Shown: positions 25,887 through 35,435, counted from the first letter of the stretch. The stretch is 64,000 nt of DNA from Muribaculaceae bacterium (GCA_023663365.1 JAMPHP010000003.1:1-64000); one strand, 5' to 3'. Notes: generated by a model from the sequence alone, not told the origin. Numbers and translations: made by a program.

Positions 25887-27209
25887 TTAGAATGAGAACT
25901 GGCACATGGCGCCGGCGCGGCGTGCCCAGCGGTGCTCGCCGGAGAAGTTCTGCCGCTTGCCGAGGTCTATTTCGGCAGCTACCTGTATGCGCGGTGTGAT
26001 GTTCCAGAATACATTCAGGCAGGTGAAAATGCCGTATTTATACTCGTCGGGGCTCACGCCGTAGCGCGGAAGATAGCGGTTCTGCGATGCCGATGCGCTC
26101 ACGAAGAGGTCGGGGCGGATATTGTACTGCACGCCCACACACCAGCCGAATGAAGCGGGTGCATAGAGGCTGCCGGGAGCGTCAGGGCGCCCCACAAGGT
26201 CGTAGTTGCCAATCTGCATATCGCCTGCAAGACCGGCATAGCCATGCCCGTAGCTTGCCGTGAGGTAGGTGGTGAGTTGTGGCAGCGGGTGAGCTACCGA
26301 GCTGAGCTGCAGGCCCCAGCCGGCGGTGTTGTGGTTCTTCTCGGCGAGCATGTTGCGGTAGGATAGTGTGCGCACTATGCCTGCCAGGCGCACGTGCTGA
26401 CCTTGCGCCCACTGGTACTGCACGAAAGCGGCCCAGTCGGGCATCCAAGTGCTCACTTTCTCTGTGTTGGTGTTGTCGACGGCAAGTGAGGGCGATGGAG
26501 TCTCGGCGGAGACTGCAAATACCCATCGGTCTTTTACCACCGGCATCCATCGCAGCAGCACTGCCGTGGGGGTGAGCTTGTTGTTGGGTCCTTGCGCATC
26601 CACTGTGGGCGGAACGGCGGCGGGGTCGGAGAAAGTCGATGCAGCGTAGCCGATGGTGAAGTCGTTGATGATTGCGTATGCCTTCTTCAGGTGAAAATCT
26701 CGCGACTGATAGCCGTTGAAGTTGGCCTCGATATAGAGCTGATATTCGCCCAGGGCTTTGTTGCGGCCTATCACGCGGAAGAAGAGGCATGTGCCGGCGG
26801 GGGTAGTGTCGAAGTGGCGCCTGTCGGTGGGAGAGGGGTGCATCGGTATGAGATAGGGCGCGAAGCCGCTGGCCGGGATTGCGCCGCCCCAGTCGTAGTA
26901 GCCGCGCATACGCACGGCGCCGCCTATGCCCATGGCGAGCTTGGCATCCTTGCTCATGAAGAGAAAGTAAGGCGCGCCGGGATCCTGGAAGTGGCGGAAC
27001 TGGTCGTAGTAGAATGTCGATATTACACGTCGCACAGAGTCCACATAGTGCTGTGTGACCTCAGGTGCGGGTTTGCCGTCGATAAATACTACTTTGTTGG
27101 AGAGCAGGGTAGTGTCAATCTGCCGGTCGGCCAATGAGCGGTCGGCGGCGTGTGAGCACAGGGCGATTGCAGCAGCGGCAATGCAAGTAAAAAACTTCGG
27201 AACTTTCAT
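25887..27209 (-). CDS. DcaP-like outer-membrane porin
   Basis: 440 residues with a signal peptide (about 1-22), a predicted coiled N-terminal segment (about 25-75) and a barrel ending in CQFSF. The pattern KLAMGIGGAVRMRGYYDWGG, then LYIEANFNGY and AYAIINDFTIGYAASTF, matches DcaP-like trimeric porins of Bacteroidota; in Acinetobacter DcaP takes up dicarboxylates and short anionic compounds. Substrate here is unknown. It follows the AlkD-like gene by 44 bases with no clear promoter between, so cotranscription is possible. Confidence 0.7.
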   Translation of the reverse strand: MKVPKFFTCIAAAAIALCSHAADRSLADRQIDTTLLSNKVVFIDGKPAPEVTQHYVDSVRRVISTFYYDQFRHFQDPGAPYFLFMSKDAKLAMGIGGAVRMRGYYDWGGAIPASGFAPYLIPMHPSPTDRRHFDTTPAGTCLFFRVIGRNKALGEYQLYIEANFNGYQSRDFHLKKAYAIINDFTIGYAASTFSDPAAVPPTVDAQGPNNKLTPTAVLLRWMPVVKDRWVFAVSAETPSPSLAVDNTNTEKVSTWMPDWAAFVQYQWAQGQHVRLAGIVRTLSYRNMLAEKNHNTAGWGLQLSSVAHPLPQLTTYLTASYGHGYAGLAGDMQIGNYDLVGRPDAPGSLYAPASFGWCVGVQYNIRPDLFVSASASQNRYLPRYGVSPDEYKYGIFTCLNVFWNITPRIQVAAEIDLGKRQNFSGEHRWARRAGAMCQFSF

Positions 27210-27253
27210 AAGGCCGGGTGTGATGAATTTAACTCATAACACCCTCGCAGCCT

Positions 27254-27787
27254 TTATTGTTCGCCCGTCAGGAATTTCGCCTCCTCGGCAAGTGCTGCGG
27301 CAAGGGGGGCGTCGGGGTATCTCTGAGTGAGCTCGAGCGCGTGGGCAGGGTCGGTCGACACCAGGTTGAAGGCAAGTCTCATGCCCGTGTATTGATTCAT
27401 GTGCTTTTCGCTGTCGGCGGCAAGCTCCTCGGCAAGCTCCCAGGCATAGGGCATCGAGCGGAGCAGACGTTGGCACAGGATGTCGGCAACCTCAGCCGTG
27501 GGAATGGTGTCAATCCATCGGAGCGCATCGGCCTTGGTGAAAGACTCACGCTCGGCTATCATCGGTGCCATGAGCATACTCTCGCGTGTGCCGGAGTTTG
27601 CCCATAGGGCTTCGGCGAGCTCCTGCGAAGGGCCGGTGAGGCGCGCAATCTCAACAATCTGCGGCAGGTTGAGGCCGAAAATTACACGGAAGGGCGACCC
27701 GGCTTTGCGCAGTGTGTCGGCTATCACGCCGTTGCGCATGGCGAAAAAATGACGTTTTACCGTCTGCATCGGTGAGTATGTAGGCAT
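27254..27787 (-). CDS. AlkD-like HEAT-repeat protein (DNA alkylation repair family)
   Basis: 177 helical residues resembling short AlkD-like proteins: MRNGVIADTLRKAGSPFRVIFGLNLPQIVEIAR, ELAEALWANSGTRESMLMAPMI and ALRWIDTIPTAEVADILC. The WxxxxxRExxxLA pattern is typical of the AlkD family, whose members excise alkylated bases; whether this short form is catalytic is unknown. The start at 27787 lies well downstream of the promoter box at 27845-27838; the frame open to 27940 precedes the promoter and overlaps clpP. A second possible start is at 27769. Confidence 0.75.
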   Translation of the reverse strand: MPTYSPMQTVKRHFFAMRNGVIADTLRKAGSPFRVIFGLNLPQIVEIARLTGPSQELAEALWANSGTRESMLMAPMIAERESFTKADALRWIDTIPTAEVADILCQRLLRSMPYAWELAEELAADSEKHMNQYTGMRLAFNLVSTDPAHALELTQRYPDAPLAAALAEEAKFLTGEQ

Positions 27788-27837
27788 CGTGTGGATATTC
27801 TGATTGGATATTGTATATAATAATGTGATTGCTGCTG

Positions 27838-27845
27838 CAAAGTTA
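27838..27845 (-). promoter_or_regulatory. -7 box TAACTTTG of the AlkD-like gene
   Basis: Minus strand TAACTTTGCAGC, 50 bases before the ATG at 27787. Exact match to TAnnTTTG; no -33 element seen. Confidence 0.65.
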
Positions 27846-27885
27846 CTATTTCCTGAAAATTTTTTTGGCCATGCGGCATGAAATA

Positions 27886-27917
27886 TTTGTGTAGCCGCAA
27901 AAAAATGCTTAATTTTG
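27886..27917 (+). promoter_or_regulatory. Promoter TTTG-N20-TAATTTTG of clpP
   Basis: TTTG at 27886-27889, TAATTTTG at 27910-27917, 20 bp between: full Bacteroidota consensus. It lies 50 bases before the clpP ATG and should drive clpP, clpX, recQ and perhaps the two genes after. Confidence 0.8.
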
Positions 27918-27966
27918 AAGTAGAAAACGGAGTGTGACACATAGATACTCCCAACAAAAACTGTTT

Positions 27967-28662
27967 ATGACAAATAACGATTTCAGAAACTTCGCCGTGC
28001 ATCATCTCAATATGAACGGCAATGCTCTCGACCAGTATGCGGCTTTCACCTCGAAAGCTGCGGGTGTGGTCGATTCCTACATAAGCCCTACCATCATTGA
28101 GGAGCGTCAGCTCAACGTGGCACAGATGGATGTGTTCTCGCGCCTGATGATGGACCGCATCATTTTCCTTGGCACTGAGGTCAACGACTACACCGCCAAC
28201 GTGATTCAGGCACAGCTTCTTTACCTCGACTCCGCCGACCCCGGCAAGGATGTATCCATCTACATCAACTCGCCCGGCGGCTCGGTATATGCCGGCCTTG
28301 GCATATACGACACCATGCAGTATATCTCATCTGATGTCACCACCATCTGCACAGGTATTGCAGCCTCGATGGCTGCCGTCCTTCTGGTGGCGGGCCGGAC
28401 CGGCAAGCGCTTTGCACTGCGTCACTCCCGTGTGATGATTCACCAGCCCATGGGTGGCGCTCAGGGTCAAGCTACCGACATGGAAATCACCGTGCGCGAA
28501 ATCAAGAAACTCAAGCAAGAACTTTACCATATAATCTCCGAACACTCCGGCCAGCCTTTCGAAAAGGTAGAGCGCGACTCCGACCGCGACTATTGGATGA
28601 CGGCAGAAGAAGCCCTCGAGTACGGCATGATAGACCGCGTGCTCGTAAAGGCAAACAAGTAA
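27967..28662 (+). CDS. clpP: ATP-dependent Clp protease proteolytic subunit
   Basis: Serine protease chamber of the Clp machine. 231 residues; catalytic Ser134 ([11 protein letters not shown]) and His159 ([16 protein letters not shown]) are present, and [16 protein letters not shown] is standard. ATG 27967 was chosen because it follows the promoter; the frame is open upstream to 27934 with a weaker start. The usual upstream partner tig is not present here. clpX follows after 16 bases. Confidence 0.97.
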   Translation: MTNNDFRNFAVHHLNMNGNALDQYAAFTSKAAGVVDSYISPTIIEERQLNVAQMDVFSRLMMDRIIFLGTEVNDYTANVIQAQLLYLDSADPGKDVSIYINSPGGSVYAGLGIYDTMQYISSDVTTICTGIAASMAAVLLVAGRTGKRFALRHSRVMIHQPMGGAQGQATDMEITVREIKKLKQELYHIISEHSGQPFEKVERDSDRDYWMTAEEALEYGMIDRVLVKANK

Positions 28663-28678
28663 CAGTTCGACAACAAGA

Positions 28679-29980
28679 ATGGCAAAGAAACAGCACCAGC
28701 ACTACGCACACTGCAGCTTCTGCGGGCGGACCGAGGCCGATGGAGCCACCATCCTTCCCTCGCCCGCCGAAGATGCCGGCATATGTATGGACTGCCTCGA
28801 GACGGCAGCCACGATGCTCGGCATGATCGACGAGGATGCAGCGCACAACACCGCCTCGCGCGCACGCGCCACACATCACCAGGCAAGAGGCACCAAGGCC
28901 GGTGAGCAGAAACACGAGCAAAAGCCCGTGCCCAAGCCTCACGAAATCAAGAAATTCCTCGATCAGTATATCATCGGTCAGGATCAGGCTAAGAAATACC
29001 TCTCGGTAGCCGTCTACAACCACTACAAGCGCCTCGACCAGCCGGTCGACGACAGCGGCGTCGAAATCGAGAAGAGCAACATCATCATGGTGGGCCCCAC
29101 CGGCACGGGTAAGACCCTAATTGCCCGCACCATCGCGAAAATCCTCGATGTGCCCTTCACTATAGTCGATGCCACGGTGCTCACCCAGGCCGGCTATGTG
29201 GGCGAGGACATCGAGAGCCTTCTCACCCGCCTGCTGCAGGTGGCCGACTACGATGTGGCCCGTGCCCAGCGCGGTATAGTATTCATCGACGAAATCGACA
29301 AGATAGCACGCAAGGGCGACAATCCTTCCATCACACGCGACGTAGGTGGTGAAGGTGTGCAGCAAGGCCTCCTCAAGCTGCTCGAGGGCTCGGTAGTCAA
29401 CGTGCCACCGCAAGGCGGACGCAAGCATCCCGAGCAACCTATGATTGCCGTCGACACCAAAGACATCCTCTTCATCTGCGGCGGCGCTTTTGAAGGTATA
29501 GAGCAGGCAATCGCCCATCGCCTCAACTCGAGCTTCGTGGGCTTCTCCACCGATGCCGCCAAGCGCCGCGTAGAGAAGGACCGCTTCATGAGCCATGTAG
29601 CCCCGCAGGATTTGCGCACATTCGGCCTCATCCCCGAGATTATAGGCCGTCTGCCTATCCTCACACACCTGCTGCCTCTCGACCGCGATGCTCTCCGCCG
29701 CATCCTCACCGAGCCCAAGAATGCCATCACAAGGCAGTACGAAAAGCTCTTCGCCATGGATGGCGTGAAGCTCACCTTCGAGCCCGAAGCCCTCGACTTT
29801 ATCGTCGACAAGGCTATTGAGTTCAAGCTCGGTGCACGAGGTCTGCGCTCGATAGTCGAGACTATTATGATGAACCCAATGTACGATATTCCATCGACCA
29901 AAGAAAAAACTTTTACTGTCACTCCTCAATATTGCGCCGAGCAACTCGAAGCAGCACACTTCGATGCCGCCGCAGTCTGA
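28679..29980 (+). CDS. clpX: ATP-dependent Clp protease ATP-binding subunit ClpX
   Basis: AAA+ unfoldase that feeds ClpP. Of 433 residues, the N-terminal zinc-binding domain is HCSFCGRTEADG...GICMDCLE (Cys pairs near residues 13-16 and 38-41). AAA+ motifs include GPTGTGKT, IVFIDEIDKIA and GARGLRSIVE, and the ClpP-docking loop region follows IIGRLP. Identity is certain; same operon as clpP. Confidence 0.98.
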   Translation: MAKKQHQHYAHCSFCGRTEADGATILPSPAEDAGICMDCLETAATMLGMIDEDAAHNTASRARATHHQARGTKAGEQKHEQKPVPKPHEIKKFLDQYIIGQDQAKKYLSVAVYNHYKRLDQPVDDSGVEIEKSNIIMVGPTGTGKTLIARTIAKILDVPFTIVDATVLTQAGYVGEDIESLLTRLLQVADYDVARAQRGIVFIDEIDKIARKGDNPSITRDVGGEGVQQGLLKLLEGSVVNVPPQGGRKHPEQPMIAVDTKDILFICGGAFEGIEQAIAHRLNSSFVGFSTDAAKRRVEKDRFMSHVAPQDLRTFGLIPEIIGRLPILTHLLPLDRDALRRILTEPKNAITRQYEKLFAMDGVKLTFEPEALDFIVDKAIEFKLGARGLRSIVETIMMNPMYDIPSTKEKTFTVTPQYCAEQLEAAHFDAAAV

Positions 29981-30001
29981 TTCTCCCCACATAAGCTCAC
30001 A

Positions 30002-32191
30002 ATGGTTTCAGCACAACAACTTGCCGACGCTCTAAAGCTTCACTTCGGTTTCGACACCTTCAAAGGCAACCAGGAAGCTATCATGCTCTCTCTCCTCGAA
30101 GGGCGCGACACATTCGTAATAATGCCCACCGGCGGCGGTAAGTCGCTGTGCTACCAATTGCCTGCGCTCCTGAGCGAGGGCACGGCCATCATCATATCGC
30201 CCTTGATTGCACTGATGAAAAATCAGGTGGATGCAATCCGCAATTTCAGCGCGTGCGACAGCGTGGCCCACTTCCTCAACTCCTCGCTCACACGTGCAGC
30301 CGTCGATGCCGTCAAGGCCGACGTGCTGGCAGGGCGCACCAAGATGCTCTATGTGGCGCCGGAATCGCTCACAAAAGACGAAAATATTGAATTTCTTAAG
30401 ACAGTTCCCATCTCGTTCTATGCCGTCGACGAAGCCCACTGCATCTCGGAGTGGGGGCATGATTTCCGCCCCGAGTACAGGCGCATACGCCCTATCATCA
30501 CTGAGATAGGCACACGCCCCGTGATAGCGCTCACGGCCACAGCTACGCCAAAGGTGCAGCACGACATCCGCAAGAACCTGGCTATGGCCGATGATGCCGC
30601 AGTGTTCAAGTCGTCGTTCAACCGCGAAAATCTCTACTACGAGATACGGCCGAAGACAAACAATGTCGACCGCGACATCATCCGCTTCATAAAGCAGCGA
30701 AGCGGTAAGTCGGGCATCATCTACTGCCTCTCGCGCCGCAAGGTAGAGGAGCTTGCCGAGCTTCTGCGTGTCAACGCCATCCGCGCTCTCCCATACCATG
30801 CCGGCATGGATCCGGTGACACGCACCGAAAACCAGGATGCCTTCCTGCTCGAGAAAGTGGATGTGATAGTGGCAACAATAGCTTTCGGCATGGGCATCGA
30901 CAAGCCCGACGTGCGCTTTGTGATTCACTACGACATCCCCAAGTCGCTCGAAGGCTACTATCAGGAGACCGGCCGTGCCGGCCGCGACGGCGGTGAAGGC
31001 ATCTGCCTCACATTCTACGCCCGCAAGGACCTCCAGAAAATGGAGAAATTCATCCAGGGCAAACCCGTGGCTGAGCAAGAAATCGGCCGTCAGCTGCTGG
31101 CCGAGACTGCTTCGTATGCCGAGTCGTCGGTGTGCAGGCGTCGCTCACTGCTTCACTATTTCGGCGAAATCTACGGACACGAGAACTGCGGGAACTGCGA
31201 CAACTGTCTCAATCCTAAAAAGAAAGTGGAAGCAAAAGACGATTTATGCGCGGCTCTCGAAACTATTGCCGCTCTGAAAGAAAAATTCAAGACTGAATAT
31301 ATTGTGGACGTGATGATGGGCCGCGCCTCGGCCGACGTCCGCTCTTACCGGCACGACGAATCGGAGGTTTTCGGATGCTGCGAAGGTGCAAGCCCGAAAT
31401 TCCTCGGTTCTGTCATCCAACAGGCAATCATAGAGGGATATATAGAGCGCGGTATCGAAAACTACGGTATACTGCGCATCACTCCCAAAGGAAAGAAATT
31501 CCTGAAAGACCCCAAGTCTTTCAAAATTGTGGAGGACAACGACTTCTCCGAGGATAACATCGACGAAGAACCCGCCATCAAGAGCGGCGCAATCTGTGCC
31601 GCCGACCCAGAGCTCTTCGCCATCCTCAACGCTCTGCGACGCAAAATCGCGCAGCACCACAACTTGCCTCCCTACGTAATCTTCCAGGACCCGTCGCTTG
31701 AGGCCATGGCCACAACCTACCCCGTGACCATCGAGGAACTTGCCAATATACCCGGCGTCGGCAGCGGCAAAGCCGGTCGCTATGGCCAGGATTTCGTAAA
31801 AGTAATCAAGACATACGTCGACGAAAATGAAATCGAGCGCCCCGAGGATATGCGCATCCGCACCGTGGCAAACAAAAGCAAGCTCAAGATTTCCATCATC
31901 CAGGCCATCGACCGTAAGATAGACCTCAACGAAATCGCCGACATCAACGGCATCGACTTCGAGCGCCTACTCGACGAAATCGAGGGTATCGTAGGTGCCG
32001 GCACCCGCCTCAACCTCTCCTACTTCATCGATGAGTTCATCGATCCCGAGGATCAGGCCGAGGTTTTCGACTACTTCCGTCAAAGCAGCTCCGACAGCCT
32101 CTCTGATGCCTACAAGGAGCTGTGCCCCGACTACAATGAGGACGAAATCCGACTCGTGCGAATAAAGTTCCTCTCCGACCTGGGCAATTAA
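30002..32191 (+). CDS. recQ: ATP-dependent DNA helicase RecQ
   Basis: 3'-to-5' helicase for recombination and fork repair. 729 residues: Walker A MPTGGGKS and DEAH box VDEAHCISEWGHDFRPEY, helicase C part ending QETGRAGRDG, a zinc-binding RQC domain (C of VCRRR, then CGNCDNC), and an HRDC domain (LRRKIAQHHNLPPYVIFQD). The C-terminal ~120 residues beyond HRDC resemble a helix-turn-helix extension common in Bacteroidota RecQ. It follows clpX by 21 bases. Confidence 0.97.
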   Translation: MVSAQQLADALKLHFGFDTFKGNQEAIMLSLLEGRDTFVIMPTGGGKSLCYQLPALLSEGTAIIISPLIALMKNQVDAIRNFSACDSVAHFLNSSLTRAAVDAVKADVLAGRTKMLYVAPESLTKDENIEFLKTVPISFYAVDEAHCISEWGHDFRPEYRRIRPIITEIGTRPVIALTATATPKVQHDIRKNLAMADDAAVFKSSFNRENLYYEIRPKTNNVDRDIIRFIKQRSGKSGIIYCLSRRKVEELAELLRVNAIRALPYHAGMDPVTRTENQDAFLLEKVDVIVATIAFGMGIDKPDVRFVIHYDIPKSLEGYYQETGRAGRDGGEGICLTFYARKDLQKMEKFIQGKPVAEQEIGRQLLAETASYAESSVCRRRSLLHYFGEIYGHENCGNCDNCLNPKKKVEAKDDLCAALETIAALKEKFKTEYIVDVMMGRASADVRSYRHDESEVFGCCEGASPKFLGSVIQQAIIEGYIERGIENYGILRITPKGKKFLKDPKSFKIVEDNDFSEDNIDEEPAIKSGAICAADPELFAILNALRRKIAQHHNLPPYVIFQDPSLEAMATTYPVTIEELANIPGVGSGKAGRYGQDFVKVIKTYVDENEIERPEDMRIRTVANKSKLKISIIQAIDRKIDLNEIADINGIDFERLLDEIEGIVGAGTRLNLSYFIDEFIDPEDQAEVFDYFRQSSSDSLSDAYKELCPDYNEDEIRLVRIKFLSDLGN

Positions 32192-32223
32192 TTACTTTTT
32201 ACCCCCACTCTGCAAAACATATA

Positions 32224-33666
32224 ATGGACGTAACTACCATATCACGCCTCTACGCCGACCTCAAAGGCTTCGCCCCCGCCCGTGTGGTGGAGCTTCCTTC
32301 GTCGGGCTCCAACCGTCGCTACTTCAGGCTATCCGACCTCGACGGAAATAACTCTATGATAGGTGTGCTCGGCACCTCGGTGGAGGAGAACAATGCCTTC
32401 ATCTACATGGCCCGCCACTTCGCCGGCCGCGGAATACCTGTGCCCGAGGTGCTGGCTGTGAGCGACGATGGCATGGCTTATGTGCAGACCGACCTCGGCG
32501 ACACCCTGCTATTCAACGAGATAGAAAAGGGACGTGCCACACGCTCATTCTCGGCTCACGAGAAAGAGCTCCTTGCAAAGACCATCAGCCGACTGCCCGA
32601 CATCCAGTTCGGCGGAGCCGAAGGCATGGATTTCTCGGTTTGCTATCCTACGGTAGAGTTCGACAAGCGCTCCATCATGTGGGATCTCAACTACTTCAAG
32701 TACTGCTTCCTCAAGGCCACGGGCATTGAGTTCCAGGAAGATTTGCTTGAAGACGACTTCAACGCCCTTGCCGATGTGCTCATGGACACAGCCGGCCGCT
32801 ACAACACCTTCATGTACCGCGACTTCCAGAGCCGCAACGTGATGGTGCGCGATGGCGAGCCCTGGTTCATCGACTTCCAGGGCGGCCGCCGCGGTCCGTT
32901 CTACTACGATGTGGCCTCTTTCCTCTGGCAGGCAAAGGCCAACCTGCCCGACGGACTCAGGCGCGAGCTCCTCGACGTATACCTGCAGTCGCTCAATAAG
33001 TATGCCCCGGTAAGCCGCGAGGAATTCATGGCGCGTCTGCGTCACTTCGTGCTCTTCCGCACCATGCAGGTCCTCGGTGCCTACGGCTTCCGCGGCTACT
33101 TCGAGAAGAAACCTCACTTCATGCAGAGTGTGCCTTTCGCCATCGCGAATCTCAGAGAGCTGCTTCACGAGCCATACACTGAGTATCCCTATCTCAACGA
33201 ACTTCTGCATCGCCTGGTCAACCTCAAGCAGTTCACCGGCGAGCTCGAGGGCAAGCGTCTGACAGTGCGCGTGCTCAGTTTTGCCTACAAGAAAGGAATT
33301 CCCGGCGACCCCACCGGCAACGGCGGCGGTTTCGTATTCGACTGTCGTGCCATCAACAACCCCGGCAAGTACGAGCGCTACAAGCCTTTCACAGGCCTTG
33401 ACGCCAGGGTGATAAAATTCCTTGAAGACGATGGTGAAGTGCTTACATTCCTCGACCATTGCTACGCGCTGACCGATGCTTCGGTGCAGCGCTACATCGA
33501 GCGTGGCTTCACCAACCTGATGATAGCCTACGGCTGCACCGGTGGTCAACACCGCTCGGTGTACTGCGCCCAGCACACCGCCGAGCATATAGCCCGCAAG
33601 TTCAATATCAAGGTCGAGCTTGTGCACCGCGAGCAGAATATTGAGCAGACATTCGAGCCTAAATGA
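32224..33666 (+). CDS. Aminoglycoside-phosphotransferase-like sugar kinase fused to RapZ C-terminal domain
   Basis: 480-residue fusion. Residues 1-335 form a kinase of the AmgK/APH type: MYRDFQSRNVMV gives catalytic Asp200 and Asn205, IDFQGGRRGPFYYDVASFL gives the metal ligand Asp217. AmgK phosphorylates N-acetylmuramate or N-acetylglucosamine at the anomeric position in cell-wall recycling. Residues 345-475 match the RapZ C-terminal domain, with GCTGGQHRSVY at 437-447; in E. coli that domain senses glucosamine-6-phosphate. RapZ's own P-loop kinase half is absent. The gene overlaps a MurU-like nucleotidyltransferase by ATGA. Salvage of wall amino sugars with sensing by the RapZ part is inferred. 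Databases may label it RapZ. Confidence 0.85.
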   Translation: MDVTTISRLYADLKGFAPARVVELPSSGSNRRYFRLSDLDGNNSMIGVLGTSVEENNAFIYMARHFAGRGIPVPEVLAVSDDGMAYVQTDLGDTLLFNEIEKGRATRSFSAHEKELLAKTISRLPDIQFGGAEGMDFSVCYPTVEFDKRSIMWDLNYFKYCFLKATGIEFQEDLLEDDFNALADVLMDTAGRYNTFMYRDFQSRNVMVRDGEPWFIDFQGGRRGPFYYDVASFLWQAKANLPDGLRRELLDVYLQSLNKYAPVSREEFMARLRHFVLFRTMQVLGAYGFRGYFEKKPHFMQSVPFAIANLRELLHEPYTEYPYLNELLHRLVNLKQFTGELEGKRLTVRVLSFAYKKGIPGDPTGNGGGFVFDCRAINNPGKYERYKPFTGLDARVIKFLEDDGEVLTFLDHCYALTDASVQRYIERGFTNLMIAYGCTGGQHRSVYCAQHTAEHIARKFNIKVELVHREQNIEQTFEPK

Positions 33667-34400
33667 ATGCTGTGATTTTCGCGGCAGGCATAGGTTCACG
33701 CCTGCGCCCGTTCACCGATGAGCACCCCAAGGCGGTAGCGCCAGTGCATGGCGAGCCTGCGGTTGTAGGGGTGGCGCGCAAGCTGGCCACAGCCGGTGCT
33801 TCACGCATTATTGTGAATATCCATCATTTTCCCGAGCAGGTGGTCGATGCCATCGAGGGTGCACACATCGGAGTACCTGTTGATTTCAGCGATGAGAGCG
33901 CGCTGCTCCTTGACACCGGCGGTGCCCTTGTCAAGATAGCACGCGAGCACCCCGAGCTATGCACCGGCTCTGAGCCGATAGTGGTGCACAATGCCGATGT
34001 CTACACGGATTTCCCTATCGCCGAGATGCTGACCCGACATGCCGCGGCCGCAGCCGACGTAACACTGCTTGTCGACAGCCACCGCAGCAGTTCGCGCAGC
34101 TTTCTCTTCGATGGCGAAGGACGCCTGCGCGCGTGGCTCAACAGCACCACCGGCGCCGTGCTTCCCGAGGCTTGCGATATCAACGGCTTGACGGCAGCCC
34201 CTTTCGGAGGAGTGCATGTGCTCTCGCCGGCCTTTCTCACCGAGCTTGGCGAGGAGAAGCCCGATGTGCCCTTTAGCATCACGCCGCGCTACATTGACCT
34301 TTGCTGCACGCACCGCATCATGGCCTACACCCCCTCGGAGCCCTACCGCTGGCACGATATAGGCACTCCCGAGAAACTAGCGGCAGCCAATGCCGATTAG
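33663..34400 (+). CDS. MurU-like nucleotidyltransferase
   Basis: 245 residues of the sugar-1-phosphate nucleotidyltransferase family: FAAGIGSRLRPFTDEHPKAVAPV near the start (usual GxGxRxxPxTxxxPK), VNIHHFPEQV, VHNADVYTDF and FSITPRYIDL. Together with the preceding AmgK-like kinase this resembles the AmgK-MurU pair, which makes UDP-N-acetylmuramate from recycled sugar; alternatively it acts on another sugar-1-phosphate. Its ATG overlaps the kinase stop (ATGA). It ends tail to tail with the GH25 gene, sharing four bases. Confidence 0.85.
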   Translation: MNAVIFAAGIGSRLRPFTDEHPKAVAPVHGEPAVVGVARKLATAGASRIIVNIHHFPEQVVDAIEGAHIGVPVDFSDESALLLDTGGALVKIAREHPELCTGSEPIVVHNADVYTDFPIAEMLTRHAAAAADVTLLVDSHRSSSRSFLFDGEGRLRAWLNSTTGAVLPEACDINGLTAAPFGGVHVLSPAFLTELGEEKPDVPFSITPRYIDLCCTHRIMAYTPSEPYRWHDIGTPEKLAAANAD

Positions 34401-35404
34401 AGCCTGGCACTCGCCGGCTTGCGGCTGCGAGTGTAGTTGCGGTGTATGCCTTTCTGCTTCACGTATTGCTGCAGGTCGCGGTAGTCGCCTCTGAAATAGT
34501 CAATATCGACGGCTGCATCCTTGATTCCCGAAGCCTTGCCTGTCTCGGTAAATTGCCAGATTTCCCAGTGGCGAGCCGAGGGCTCGGCGCCGTAGCGTGC
34601 AATCCAGTAGTCGTAGCCGTCGAGGCCATGGCCACGAAGATAGTCGATGTAGTAGTTGTTGTAAGTGTAGATGATGGGCTTCACACCGTAGTGTCGCTCG
34701 ATGAGGGTGAGCCATTTGCGGGCCATGGTCACCACCTTGGCATGTTGCTTGGCCATCACATCTTTTGAAATCTCAAGGTCGAGCACGGGCGGGAGGTCAC
34801 CTGCCTCAAGTGGGGTGTTGGCGATGAAAAACTTCACCTGATCCTCCACGGGCGACGACACCGACAGAAAGTGATATGCTCCGCGTATTATGCCGCAGCG
34901 CTTGGCTTCGCTGAAGTTGCGCTCGAAAGTCGGGTCCTTGATGGTAGTACCCTGTGTGCTCTTCATCAGTGCGAATAGCACCGGTTGCTTGTAGGGAGCC
35001 TTACCTTTGGGCACCACGCGCCCCGAAGCGTTGGCGTTCAGCGCCAGAGTTTCCCAGTCGACGGTCTTTTGATAGCGCGACACGTCTATGCCGTAGCACA
35101 GGCGCCCGGGAATGAATTTCTGTCCTTTCTGATGGCGATAAGTGCCATTTTGCCATGTACCGAACTCAAAGGTGCCGTCGGTGAAAAGCATACGGCCTAT
35201 GCCGTCGCGCCTGCCTTTGTTCCAAAGCCCGTAGTACACCGTGCCGTTGGAGTAGTGCGCCACACCATAGCCTTGCGGCACGCCATCGGGGCTGAGGCCG
35301 CCCACGTAGGTGTATTCGGGAGTGACGATGCGCCCGGCATGAGCCGTGGTCGCGAGAGATGCTGCCATAAGGATGAGCAGACTGTATATGATAAGGCGCT
35401 TCAT
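34397..35404 (-). CDS. Secreted GH25 lysozyme with MORN repeats
   Basis: 335 residues: signal peptide (about 1-23), MORN-type repeats (about 31-95: YVGGLSPDGVPQGYGVAHYSNG, YYGLWNKGRRDGIGRMLFTDG), then a GH25 muramidase domain (about 103-320). Catalytic acids are likely Asp107 in GIDVSRYQ and Asp209/Glu211 in PPVLDLEISK. It cleaves peptidoglycan between MurNAc and GlcNAc. The pairing of MORN repeats with GH25 is seen in Bacteroidales. It faces the MurNAc-salvage-like genes; a functional link would make sense but strands differ. Upstream lie direct repeats and a hairpin, but no clear TAnnTTTG box. Confidence 0.9.
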   Translation of the reverse strand: MKRLIIYSLLILMAASLATTAHAGRIVTPEYTYVGGLSPDGVPQGYGVAHYSNGTVYYGLWNKGRRDGIGRMLFTDGTFEFGTWQNGTYRHQKGQKFIPGRLCYGIDVSRYQKTVDWETLALNANASGRVVPKGKAPYKQPVLFALMKSTQGTTIKDPTFERNFSEAKRCGIIRGAYHFLSVSSPVEDQVKFFIANTPLEAGDLPPVLDLEISKDVMAKQHAKVVTMARKWLTLIERHYGVKPIIYTYNNYYIDYLRGHGLDGYDYWIARYGAEPSARHWEIWQFTETGKASGIKDAAVDIDYFRGDYRDLQQYVKQKGIHRNYTRSRKPASARL

Positions 35405-35407
35405 GGT

Positions 35408-35435
35408 GTCGTTCTTATTAAGAGAGTCGTTCTTA
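35408..35435. repeat. 10-bp direct repeat upstream of the GH25 gene
   Basis: GTCGTTCTTA occurs at 35408-35417 and 35426-35435, 18 bp start to start, immediately before the GH25 start codon. The reverse reading TAAGAACGAC is on the mRNA sense. Function unknown; a regulator site is possible. Confidence 0.55.

Noticed and set aside
27788-27940. Longer N-terminus for the AlkD-like protein
   Set aside because: The open frame extends upstream but begins before the -7 box at 27845-27838 and overlaps the clpP control region.
32224-33666. RNase adapter RapZ as the full identity of the kinase fusion
   Set aside because: Only the C-terminal half matches RapZ; the P-loop kinase half is replaced by an APH-type kinase.
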